NCBI GenBank assembly: GCA_024280945.1
Contig: JAMXLO010000133.1
Coordinates: forward strand, 1-64,000
Reading direction: 5' to 3'
Source: Acetobacteraceae bacterium
GTDB taxonomy: Bacteria; Pseudomonadota; Alphaproteobacteria; Acetobacterales; Acetobacteraceae
DNA: 64,000 nt
Of this stretch, positions 54,534 through 62,357 are shown one piece after another. Within the stretch, counting starts at the first letter, position 1, and every line of letters begins with the position of its first letter. Both the position numbers and the translations under genes were made by a program. The notes beneath the pieces were generated by a model. It saw only the letters and a list, made by a program, of their open reading frames with translations, made no database searches and was not told the origin of the DNA.

Positions 54534-56506
54534 ATGCACCGTTTGCCAATTGGGAAGCGGCAAATGCGGCATTCCTCGCAGACTCTCTCGTCTGGTTGCG
54601 ATGGAAGCTGTCCGCCCTGGCGGGCGAGCGGGTCACTGGGGCCGCGCCGCCGGAACCGGACTTTTCTTCGGAACGCGATACATTGCCGGCGCTGCTCATT
54701 CTGCGCGCCCGCTTCGGTCTTTCTCTGTTCGAAACCAAGATCCTGCTGCTCTGTGCTGCGGTTGAACTCGATCCGGTCATCGGTAACCTGTGTGCCAAGG
54801 CTCAGCGCGGACATGCGCCGTCACAGCCTAGCTTCGGGCTGTGCCTCACGCTGTTCGAGGAGGCGAGTTGGGAGGCACTGTCACCACACCAACCCCTGCG
54901 GGTCTGGCGGCTGATTGAGTGCAGCCCATCAGTCGGCACTGGCCTCATATCCTGTCCGCTACGCACGGACGAGCGCATCGTGCACTTCTTGAAGGGGCTG
55001 AATGAACTCGACGAGCGTGTGAGCGGATTTCTGCTGGCAGTCAGTTCGGATGGCTCGGCCCGGGCGGCGTTGGCGCCCTCGCAAAGCGCGACGGTAGCCG
55101 AGATTGCGCGCGCATGGCGGACACCGGAACACCCGCTCGTGGTACTGACCGGATCAGATCCGGCGAGCAAGTTGCTCGTCGCTGAATGTGCGGCCGCTGA
55201 GATCGGCGTGGCGTTGTGCAGGACGACATTCGACCTGCTGCCAGCGAATGCTGCCGATCTGGATGCCTTCGAACAGCTGTGGCGTCGCGAGCAGCGCCTG
55301 TTGCCACTGGCAATGCTGATCGAGACGGAAGAGTCGGATGCGCCGGAAGCGCTGGCGGATGCGGTCAGCCGCCGTCTGCTGCTGCGGCTCGATGGCCCTC
55401 TGGCGATCGCCGCACGCGAACCGCCACGGGTCGCTCGGCCTATCCGTATCATCGAGGTCGCCAAACCAACGCGAGCCGAGCAGGCGACGCTTTGGGTGGC
55501 AGGGCTGGGCGCCGCCAATGCCGAGCTCGCTGAATCTGTTTCGGCGCATTTCGCGCTGTCGGGAGCGACAATCGCTGCGCTCGCGCGTCAGCATGCCGCA
55601 GGCGAGTCGGCAGACCGATCGACGCTGTGGGCTGCGTGCCGAGAAATGTTGCGGCCACGCCTCGACAAGCTCGCACAACGCATCAATGTGCGCGCGGACT
55701 GGAGCGACCTCGTGCTGCCGCCGGATCGCGCCGATCTCTTGCGACAGATAGCGACGCAGGTCAGGCATCGCCGCCGCATCCATGAGGAATGGGGTTTCGC
55801 GGCCCGTTCAGGACGTGGGCTAGGCGTGAGCGCGCTTTTTTCGGGTGAAAGCGGCACCGGCAAGACGCTGGCGGCGGAAGTTCTGGCATCGACGCTGGAG
55901 CTCGACCTTTATCGGATCGATCTTTCGGGCGTAGTGAACAAATACATAGGTGAAACGGAAAAGAATTTGCGCCGACTGTTCGACGCTGCCGAGGAGAGCG
56001 GCGCTATCCTGTTTTTCGATGAAGCCGATGCGCTGTTCGGCAAACGGAGCGAGGTACGCGACAGCCATGACCGTTATGCCAATATCGAGGTGAACTATCT
56101 GCTGCAGCGGATCGAGGGCTATCAAGGTCTGGCGATCCTCGCCACCAACATGCGCAGCGCGCTCGATACCGCATTTCTGCGCCGGCTGCGCTTCGTCGTG
56201 ACTTTTCCTTATCCGGGGGTGGCTGAACGCCAGGCGATCTGGCAACGAGCGTTTCCCGCCCAGGCTCACATCGGAAACCTCGATTGGGCGCATCTGGCAA
56301 AGCTCAACTTGACCGGCGGCAACATCGCCACGGTGGCGCTGAATGCCGCCTTTCTCGCCACCGCCGACGACAGTGCGGTTGAGATGCGGCATGTGCTCGC
56401 CGCGGCGCGCGCGGAATACGTCAAGTTGGATCGGCCGTTCCGGGAAGGTGATTTCCTCGTCGAGGTCGTAGGCGATGCGGGCGCCGTAACGGAGCGGGTG
56501 GCATGA
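54530..56506 (+). CDS. AAA+ ATPase (Afp15/Cis15-like)
   Basis: A 658-residue protein with a C-terminal active AAA module: Walker A FSGESGTGKT (438-446), KYIGETEKNLRRLF pore-loop region, Walker B AILFFDEADALFG (492-504), sensor LATNMRSALD and arginine finger region RRLRFVV. An upstream segment (about 200-330, VVLTGSDPASKLLVAE) looks like a degenerate AAA domain without a usable P-loop. All eCIS clusters carry such an ATPase, thought to act in assembly, since eCIS do not recycle sheaths as ClpV does. ATG 54530 overlaps the previous stop (ATGA). Confidence 0.92.
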   Translation: MNAPFANWEAANAAFLADSLVWLRWKLSALAGERVTGAAPPEPDFSSERDTLPALLILRARFGLSLFETKILLLCAAVELDPVIGNLCAKAQRGHAPSQPSFGLCLTLFEEASWEALSPHQPLRVWRLIECSPSVGTGLISCPLRTDERIVHFLKGLNELDERVSGFLLAVSSDGSARAALAPSQSATVAEIARAWRTPEHPLVVLTGSDPASKLLVAECAAAEIGVALCRTTFDLLPANAADLDAFEQLWRREQRLLPLAMLIETEESDAPEALADAVSRRLLLRLDGPLAIAAREPPRVARPIRIIEVAKPTRAEQATLWVAGLGAANAELAESVSAHFALSGATIAALARQHAAGESADRSTLWAACREMLRPRLDKLAQRINVRADWSDLVLPPDRADLLRQIATQVRHRRRIHEEWGFAARSGRGLGVSALFSGESGTGKTLAAEVLASTLELDLYRIDLSGVVNKYIGETEKNLRRLFDAAEESGAILFFDEADALFGKRSEVRDSHDRYANIEVNYLLQRIEGYQGLAILATNMRSALDTAFLRRLRFVVTFPYPGVAERQAIWQRAFPAQAHIGNLDWAHLAKLNLTGGNIATVALNAAFLATADDSAVEMRHVLAAARAEYVKLDRPFREGDFLVEVVGDAGAVTERVA

Positions 56507-56772
56507 ACGCTCATCTCAGGATCGAGCGGCTGACATTGACGGGGATCGATCCCGGTCAACCTGCACTCAGTCTGCGCGACAGTGTCGAACGGGCTTTGGC
56601 GGGGCTGCTTACAGGTGAAGAGGTTCAGCAAATCGCATCGCGGGACCTGACGAGATTGCCGCCGATTGTCGTGGGAGTGCCGCCACCAGGCCGAACGCTC
56701 GCTCTGGAGGTGGCTATCGCAATCCGGGACGCCCTTATGTCGCCCGGGAGAGCCGGCGATGAGCGGGTCTAG
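56503..56772 (+). CDS. Small conserved-position eCIS operon protein
   Basis: An 89-residue protein starting ATGA-overlapped with the ATPase and ending 14 bases inside the next gene. One strand-rich opening (AHLRIERLTLTGIDP), a helical middle (LRDSVERALAGLLTGEEV) and a final amphipathic helix (LALEVAIAIRDALM). Similar small proteins lie between the ATPase and tube-adaptor genes of other clusters, but no domain name is recognised. The double overlap argues that it is translated. Confidence 0.6.
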   Translation: MNAHLRIERLTLTGIDPGQPALSLRDSVERALAGLLTGEEVQQIASRDLTRLPPIVVGVPPPGRTLALEVAIAIRDALMSPGRAGDERV

Positions 56773-57406
56773 CGGTTCACCACGACTGCTGCGCGGCGGT
56801 CTCGTGTTGCTCGATCCGACGAGCGGTACGGTGCAGCGTGTGCTGCCGCTGCAATACAATCCAGACAGCATCACCCGGACACTGCAGGTGCAGGATATGG
56901 GCGACAGTGGTAATCGCGCCGACTCGCTGCGTCTCAAGGGACCAGCGATAGAGACGATCAAGCTTGAGGCCGAGATCGATCTGACCGACCAGCTTGAGCA
57001 CGGCGATCGGGATGCCACGCAGCTGGGGTTGCAGCCCGCGCTCGCGTCCCTCGAGATGATTATTCAACCGGACCCTAAGCAATTGCAAAACAACAATTCG
57101 CTGGCGGATTCCGGTTCGCTTGAAATCGTGCCGATGGAAACCGCGCTTTGCGTGCTGGTGTGGAGCCGCAATCGAGTGATGCCAGTGAAGGTGACGGATT
57201 TCAGCATCACTGAGGATGCGTTCGATCCGTCGCTCAATCCGATCCGCGCCCGCGTGAGCCTCGGTCTCCGGGTGCTGACGGTCACCGATCTCGGATTCGC
57301 CCACAAGGGAGGGTCGCTGTTCATGGCCTACCTGCAGCAAAAGAAGCGCATGGCCGACCGTGCGCCGTCCGGCTCGTTATCTGTGCTTGGGCTGGAGAGC
57401 ATCTAG
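56759..57406 (+). CDS. CIS tube-like adaptor protein (Afp7 N-terminal part)
   Basis: A 215-residue protein of the contractile-system tube family that joins tube and hub. It has LLRGGLVLLDPTSGTVQRVL, PLQYNPDSITRTLQVQDMG, then RLKGPAIETIKLEAEID and the late RVSLGLRVLTVTDL. In Afp7/Pvc7 this domain is fused to LysM; here the LysM-like part is the next gene, two bases later. ATG 56759 is used because YNPDS-type starts need the preceding 30 residues and it overlaps the previous gene. Confidence 0.85.
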   Translation: MSGSSGSPRLLRGGLVLLDPTSGTVQRVLPLQYNPDSITRTLQVQDMGDSGNRADSLRLKGPAIETIKLEAEIDLTDQLEHGDRDATQLGLQPALASLEMIIQPDPKQLQNNNSLADSGSLEIVPMETALCVLVWSRNRVMPVKVTDFSITEDAFDPSLNPIRARVSLGLRVLTVTDLGFAHKGGSLFMAYLQQKKRMADRAPSGSLSVLGLESI

Positions 57407-57408
57407 CA

Positions 57409-57843
57409 ATGTCAGACCTGTTAGCGCGTGACACCGTTCCGGAGGATGTATACGCCACCAGCGGCACCGACTGGCTGGCAAATGATCCGCAGGCCCGAGG
57501 GCAAGCGAACGTCATGGAGCCGCCAGTTCCACGGACCGGGCGCTACGCTGGTATAGCGCCTGCTGCGCATACCGGCGCCGATCGACGACCTATCGTATAT
57601 CTTACCCGTCGCTTCCTGCCGGACCCTGCGCAGCTCGTACTGGTCCAAGAGCATTTGGTGCGTCCCGGCGAACGGCTGGATCACATCGCAGCTCAACACT
57701 TCGGCGATCCAGAGTTGTTCTGGCGGATCTGCGACGCAGACCGCATCATGAATCCTGCGGAGCTGGCCGAGCCAGGAAGAAGACTGCGCATCACGCTCGC
57801 ATCGGAATTGTCAGCGGGAGGCGACTGGACGATCAGTGCTTAA
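57409..57843 (+). CDS. LysM-like baseplate protein (Afp7 C-terminal part)
   Basis: A 144-residue protein. The first 60 residues are polar and disordered; then YLTRRFLPDPAQLVLVQEHL leads into a LysM-type fold RPGERLDHIAAQHFGDPELF, WRICDADRIMNPAEL, with GRRLRITL closing it. In eCIS the LysM module of Afp7 lies in the hub region and does not need peptidoglycan. It lies 2 bases after the tube-like adaptor and overlaps the next gene by 8 bases. Confidence 0.82.
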   Translation: MSDLLARDTVPEDVYATSGTDWLANDPQARGQANVMEPPVPRTGRYAGIAPAAHTGADRRPIVYLTRRFLPDPAQLVLVQEHLVRPGERLDHIAAQHFGDPELFWRICDADRIMNPAELAEPGRRLRITLASELSAGGDWTISA

Positions 57844-58960
57844 AGGAATCCAACTGCAGTTGCGCGCCGGCATCCGCAAGGCGGTCCCAGTCCCGCGCGA
57901 CACGATCGAGGCACTCGAATCGCTCGAGGTGCGTGTCGAACCGCAAAAGGCAACCTTCCAGCTCATCTTCAGTATGGATCGCCACGGGAGAATCCTGGAA
58001 AACTTCCTACCGAGCAACCGCGCACCGGATCAACTACGGGTCATTCTTGTCGTCACCATCAACGGTTCACCCGATGTGCTGGTCGACGGCTTGGTAACAC
58101 ACCAGGAGCTAAACCCCGGCAGCCCTGGGTCGCAGACAACGCTGACCATTACCGGTGAAGACCTGACGGTGCTGATGACTCGCGAAGAACTGACGGGCAC
58201 ACCATTTGCCGGTATGGATCCAAAGTCACGTGTCGAACGCATCATCGATAAGTATGCTGATTGGGGTATCAGGCCGGATGTGGTCAGGCCTACGCTGCAT
58301 GAGTCATCGAGCCCGGCTCAAGCGACACCACAGCAGCACGGGCACGATCTCGATTACCTGCAGCAGCTCGCATCGCGAGTTGGCCATGTGTTCTATCTGA
58401 AAACCACCTCGCAGCCGGGAACCACGATCGCATACTGGGGGCCACAGATCCGGCAGGGCACACCCCAGCGGCCGATCAGCGTTGATTTTGACAGTCAGAC
58501 CAATGCCGACGGCCTGAGCTTCACCTTCGACCACACGCAAAGAGAAGACCCGCAAGTCCGGGTGCAGAATCCCGACAACAAGCAGGCGCAGAAGCTACCG
58601 CCAGCCGACCCCAAAGTCGTTGACCGCCCTCTGGGGAAAGTACAGCCAGAGCCTTTCCGCAAACCTATCGTTAACAATGTTGCAAACCGGAGCTCAGGGG
58701 AGGCGACTCTGATGGCACAGGGAATTGCCACCCGCTCCGCCGATGCCGTCACTGCTACCGGCAAGATCAGCGTCACGCGTTATGGCGGGCTGTTGCGGGC
58801 GCGAGAGCTGGTCAGTCTGCGCGGTGCCTCGAAGCAGTTTGATGGCCTGTGGTGGGTTGAGAGCGTCGCGCACAATATCAAGCGGAATGAATACCAGCAG
58901 TCGTTCACGCTGAAACGCAACGCGCTGGTATCTTCGATCTCTCAGGTGCCGACGTCGTGA
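57836..58960 (+). CDS. Hub protein, phage late-control gpD-like (Afp8 N-terminal part)
   Basis: A 374-residue gpD/VgrG-N-type hub. Landmarks: a beta barrel opening LEVRVEPQKATFQLIFSM, then TLTITGEDLTVLMTREELTG, the helical QHGHDLDYLQQLASRVGHVF and the closing VTRYGGLLRARELVSLRGAS. It forms the trimeric hub between the tube and spike. The spike (OB-fold) portion normally fused in VgrG and Afp8 is encoded by the next gene. GTG 57836 overlaps the LysM-like gene stop. A flexible Pro/Gln segment (about 250-280) precedes the last domain. Confidence 0.87.
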   Translation: MLKGIQLQLRAGIRKAVPVPRDTIEALESLEVRVEPQKATFQLIFSMDRHGRILENFLPSNRAPDQLRVILVVTINGSPDVLVDGLVTHQELNPGSPGSQTTLTITGEDLTVLMTREELTGTPFAGMDPKSRVERIIDKYADWGIRPDVVRPTLHESSSPAQATPQQHGHDLDYLQQLASRVGHVFYLKTTSQPGTTIAYWGPQIRQGTPQRPISVDFDSQTNADGLSFTFDHTQREDPQVRVQNPDNKQAQKLPPADPKVVDRPLGKVQPEPFRKPIVNNVANRSSGEATLMAQGIATRSADAVTATGKISVTRYGGLLRARELVSLRGASKQFDGLWWVESVAHNIKRNEYQQSFTLKRNALVSSISQVPTS

Positions 58961-59451
58961 CCGCGAAGACCTACTGGGGGAAATATCGAGGAGTCGTGGT
59001 CGATAACCAGGACCCGATGAGCATGGCACGGATCAAAGCCAAGGTCTTCGATGTGCTGGCTGACGAGCCGAGTACCTGGGCGATGCCGTGCCTGCCGATG
59101 ACCGCGAACCAGGCTGGCATCCATACCGTTCCACCGGTTGGCGCAGGGGTATGGGTCGAGTTCGAACAGGGCGACCCGAACAAGCCGATATGGTGTGGCG
59201 GATTCTGGGGTGGTGCAAAAGAGCTGCCGCCTTCGGCAAAGCAGGGTAAGCCCAGCTCGCCCAGCATCGTGGTGAATAGTATCGAGGGTCACATCATGAG
59301 CCTCAGCGATGTTGCGGGACCCAATGGCGGCATTCTGCTGAAAATCTCCGGTGGCGCATACATTGCCATCAATGATGCCGGGATCACCATCGACAATGGC
59401 AAGGGAGCATCGATCTCGCTGACCGGCAACCTGGTCAAAGTGAACTGTTAG
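58957..59451 (+). CDS. Spike protein, baseplate gpV/gp5-like (Afp8 C-terminal part)
   Basis: A 164-residue gp5-OB/gpV spike: YWGKYRGVVVDNQDPMSMAR, then AMPCLPMTANQAG, PPVGAGVWVEFEQGDPNKPI and WCGGFWGGAKE form the OB fold. The last 60 residues (ILLKISGGAYIAINDAGITI and SISLTGNLVKVNC) look like a short beta-helix needle. Its tip would accept the PAAR-like protein. GTG 58957 overlaps the hub stop (GTGA). No enzymatic domain is attached. Confidence 0.9.
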   Translation: MTAKTYWGKYRGVVVDNQDPMSMARIKAKVFDVLADEPSTWAMPCLPMTANQAGIHTVPPVGAGVWVEFEQGDPNKPIWCGGFWGGAKELPPSAKQGKPSSPSIVVNSIEGHIMSLSDVAGPNGGILLKISGGAYIAINDAGITIDNGKGASISLTGNLVKVNC

Positions 59452-59583
59452 ATGCTTGGGCCAGCGTCGCATTTCGGCCCTCAGGACCAGCGCATGCTGC
59501 GGTTCGACAGCGCTCTTGTGGGCGTACCGATCGGCAAGCCACCGGGGACTGTATGCCGTTGTACGTGGAGATGCACCCAGTGA
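59452..59583 (+). CDS. 43-residue reading frame between spike and gp25 genes
   Basis: ATG 59452 directly follows the spike stop, and the frame ends at TGA 59581-59583, inside the gp25 gene. The product (MLGPASHFGPQDQRMLRFDS, then ALVGVPIGKPPG) is not recognised. Position corresponds to the slot between Afp8 and Afp9. Lack of a gap and the overlap at both sides suggest it may be translated, but no ribosome site is visible. Confidence 0.35.
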   Translation: MLGPASHFGPQDQRMLRFDSALVGVPIGKPPGTVCRCTWRCTQ

Positions 59584-59951
59584 TCGGCGCGATAAATATT
59601 GGGTTTCCGCTCGCGGTCGCCGCCAATGGCCGAACGGCGCTGGCGGCGACGCCGCGGCACATCAACGACATGATCGAGGAGCTGATCTTCACCAACCCAG
59701 GCGAACGGGTGAACCGGCCGGATTTTGGCGGTGGCATGTACCAGGTGATCTTCGCGCCGAACAGCGTGGAACTGCAGGCGACGGTACATTTCACTCTGCT
59801 CGCGGCGTTGCAGCAGTACTTAGGCGACCTGATCGAGGTCGCCTCGCTCGATGTCGAAGTCGTCGAAGAGAACTTCACGCTGCTGATCGCGTATCGCGTC
59901 CTGCGCACGAGCGAGCGTCAGACGGTCCGTTTCGGACCGTTCGGCTCATGA
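59553..59951 (+). CDS. Baseplate wedge protein gp25-like (Afp9)
   Basis: A 132-residue GPW/gp25 protein: NIGFPLAVAANGRTALAATP, then IEELIFTNPGERVNRPDFGG, APNSVELQATVHFTL and LQQYLGDLIEVASLDVEVVE. The PGERxxRPxFG core (with the wedge EPR-like site) starts sheath polymerisation on the baseplate. ATG 59553 follows GGGG by 5 bases; ATG 59571 is also possible. The stop overlaps the start of the next gene (ATGA). Confidence 0.93.
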   Translation: MPLYVEMHPVIGAINIGFPLAVAANGRTALAATPRHINDMIEELIFTNPGERVNRPDFGGGMYQVIFAPNSVELQATVHFTLLAALQQYLGDLIEVASLDVEVVEENFTLLIAYRVLRTSERQTVRFGPFGS

Positions 59952-62356
59952 GCGGTGTGACCCACGGTGACCGCGAGCCGCGGCGGCGGCGGCTGCGCCA
60001 CCAGGAACAGCTGAATGGAATCGACTATGTCGAAATCGGTGAAGACCGACGCACGCTGAAGGTGGTGCTGTTCCGATCACCGCCGGAGGAGCTGAGGCCC
60101 GAGCACTTCTTGATCACTGGCGGGACGAACATTCATCCAAGGGTGACGGAGATACGGCTGATCGAGCCGGCTGATCCTGATCTGGAACGCGCAGTCAGGC
60201 TGGTGTTCGACCGACCAGGCGACTTCTCCACCTACCGCCTGCAGATTGGCGTGGGTGGCTTCGATCCTCGTTACGCCCGGATCGACTTCACCTTCGGTGA
60301 CAACGTGGATTATCGGCTGGATTGCGCAGCCGCACCTGAGATTCCAGGGCCGCTGCCGCGATCACCGGAGCTGAATTACCTCGCCAAGGATTACCCAGGG
60401 TTCCGCCGCCTGGCGTTCGATCGCCTCGCACAGATCATACCGAGCTGGAGCGAGCGTCACGTTCCTGACGTCGGGGTGATGCTTGTAGAGATGATGGCGT
60501 ATGTCGGCGATCATCTCAGCTATTACCAGGACGCGGTGGCAACCGAGGCTTATCTGCAGACGGCGCGGTTGCGAACCTCGGTGCGCCGGCATGCTCGGCT
60601 GATCGATTATACGATGCACGATGGGTGCAATGCGCGGGTGTGGGTGCATCTTCAGACCCAGCAAGACATGACGCTCAAGGGTTGCGACCTGCGCTTCATG
60701 TTGGATGACGACGACGGCGATGTAGCCGAATTCGCGCCGATCGACCCTGGAGAGGTGCAACTGAGGGAAGCTCTGAACGAGATCGCGTTCTACACATGGG
60801 GTGATGGTGATTGTTGTCTGCAGCGCGGCGCGACCGCGGCCACGCTTGCCGACGAGTGGATCGATCCGGAAGACCGCACTGCTCGCCGGCTCCACACCCT
60901 TGCGGCCGGGCAAGCTTTATTGATCGAGGCAGTCGCGGCAGACCCGCTCAGCAGGGAATGGCCCAATCCACTGCACCGGCACATCGTGCGTTTGACGCGA
61001 GTCGAGGCAACTTCGCTAGACCCGCTATACGAGCGGCCGGTGGTAGAAATCGAGTGGGCGCCGGAGGATGCACTGCCGTTTACCGTCGCCTTGCCGCCAC
61101 CGATCGGCGAGCGCGACAGTCCAGGGATTGTCGCGGTGGCGCGCGGGAACATGGTGTTGGCGGACCATGGCCGCCAGGTACGAGAAATCATCCCCGCCCG
61201 CCAGCATTCGGCCATGCACATTTCGGCCTTTGCGCCGCGGCCGCGCCGGCCGCGGCTGCGCCAGACCGGCATCGTGTTTTGCGAGCCGGTGGATCCTGCG
61301 GCGCCAGCCACACGAGTTGTGCGCCAGGATCCGACGCGCGCCGTCGCCCAGGTGCGGATTCCTGATCCGCATCCAACACCTGGCCAGCGCGAGCGGCGCG
61401 CGGACCCCATCTGGACCGTCCGCTCCGATCTGATCGACAGCGGGGCGGAGGATCGCCACTTCGTCGTCGATATCGAGGATGACGGTGTCGCCACGCTGCG
61501 GTTCGGCGACGGCGTACGCGGAGTTCTTCCTGGCGAAGGCGAAATCACAGTCGCCTACCGCGTCGGCAATGGACCAGTCGGCAACGTCGGCGCTGAGGCG
61601 ATCACGCGCCTGATGTCCGGAACCGGTCGCGGCGTGGAGGTGGTTGGCGTATCCGTCCGCAATCCGCTCCCTGCGACAGGCGGCACGGCACCCGAGCCAA
61701 CCGCGGAAGCGAAACTATTGGCTCCACATGTCTTCCGCGAACGCCAGGAGCGCGCCATCACCGCCGAGGATTACGCGCGCGCCGCTGAAAAGATATTCGG
61801 CGTCCGCCGTGCGGCAGCCGATATCGAGCAACTTGGGGCAATACGGTTGGTGCGGGTTGCAATCCAGACTGCTGACGGCACCGACCCGTCCGACGAGTTC
61901 CTGCTGCGGTTACGGAATTATTTGCAGGCGCGCCGTCGAATCGGTCACGACATCGAAGTCCGGGCAGCGCGAATGGTGGCGCTCGACGTCGGAATCAGCG
62001 TTCGCGTGCGCGACAATTACTTGCGCGCCCATGTCCTGGCGGGCCTGCGCGAAGTATTGGGCGCCGGCCGCGGCCGCGACGGCCTGCTCGGTTTGTTTCA
62101 TCCGCAAAGGATGAGCTTCGGTACGCCAGTGCACGGCAGCCAAATCGTCGCTGCCGCGCAGTCGGTCACCGGCGTGGAATGGGTGCAGCTTACTCGGCTG
62201 CGGCGGATGGAGGACGTGGGGCGCGAGGACCGCACGCAACTCGCCACCGCCGCACTGTCGCTGTTCCTGGACCGGTTCGAGATTGCCCGCATGGACAATG
62301 ATGCCGCGCACCCCAATAGGGGCCGCCTGACGGTGACGCTGTCTGGGGGCCGCTAA
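59948..62356 (+). CDS. Baseplate assembly protein, gp6/J-like (Afp11)
   Basis: An 802-residue baseplate wedge protein. Landmarks include NYLAKDYPGFRRLAFDRLAQ, PSWSERHVPDVGVMLVEMMA, GDHLSYYQDAVATEAYLQTA and RRHARLIDYTMHDGCNARVW, the recognised start of putative baseplate assembly proteins of this class. The J-like core follows (DGVATLRFGDGVRGVLPGEG, YRVGNGPVGNVGAEAITRL, AITAEDYARAAEKIFGVRRA). N-terminal 100 residues form a separate beta domain. Start overlaps the gp25 stop. Confidence 0.93.
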   Translation: MSGVTHGDREPRRRRLRHQEQLNGIDYVEIGEDRRTLKVVLFRSPPEELRPEHFLITGGTNIHPRVTEIRLIEPADPDLERAVRLVFDRPGDFSTYRLQIGVGGFDPRYARIDFTFGDNVDYRLDCAAAPEIPGPLPRSPELNYLAKDYPGFRRLAFDRLAQIIPSWSERHVPDVGVMLVEMMAYVGDHLSYYQDAVATEAYLQTARLRTSVRRHARLIDYTMHDGCNARVWVHLQTQQDMTLKGCDLRFMLDDDDGDVAEFAPIDPGEVQLREALNEIAFYTWGDGDCCLQRGATAATLADEWIDPEDRTARRLHTLAAGQALLIEAVAADPLSREWPNPLHRHIVRLTRVEATSLDPLYERPVVEIEWAPEDALPFTVALPPPIGERDSPGIVAVARGNMVLADHGRQVREIIPARQHSAMHISAFAPRPRRPRLRQTGIVFCEPVDPAAPATRVVRQDPTRAVAQVRIPDPHPTPGQRERRADPIWTVRSDLIDSGAEDRHFVVDIEDDGVATLRFGDGVRGVLPGEGEITVAYRVGNGPVGNVGAEAITRLMSGTGRGVEVVGVSVRNPLPATGGTAPEPTAEAKLLAPHVFRERQERAITAEDYARAAEKIFGVRRAAADIEQLGAIRLVRVAIQTADGTDPSDEFLLRLRNYLQARRRIGHDIEVRAARMVALDVGISVRVRDNYLRAHVLAGLREVLGAGRGRDGLLGLFHPQRMSFGTPVHGSQIVAAAQSVTGVEWVQLTRLRRMEDVGREDRTQLATAALSLFLDRFEIARMDNDAAHPNRGRLTVTLSGGR

Positions 62357-62357
62357 G

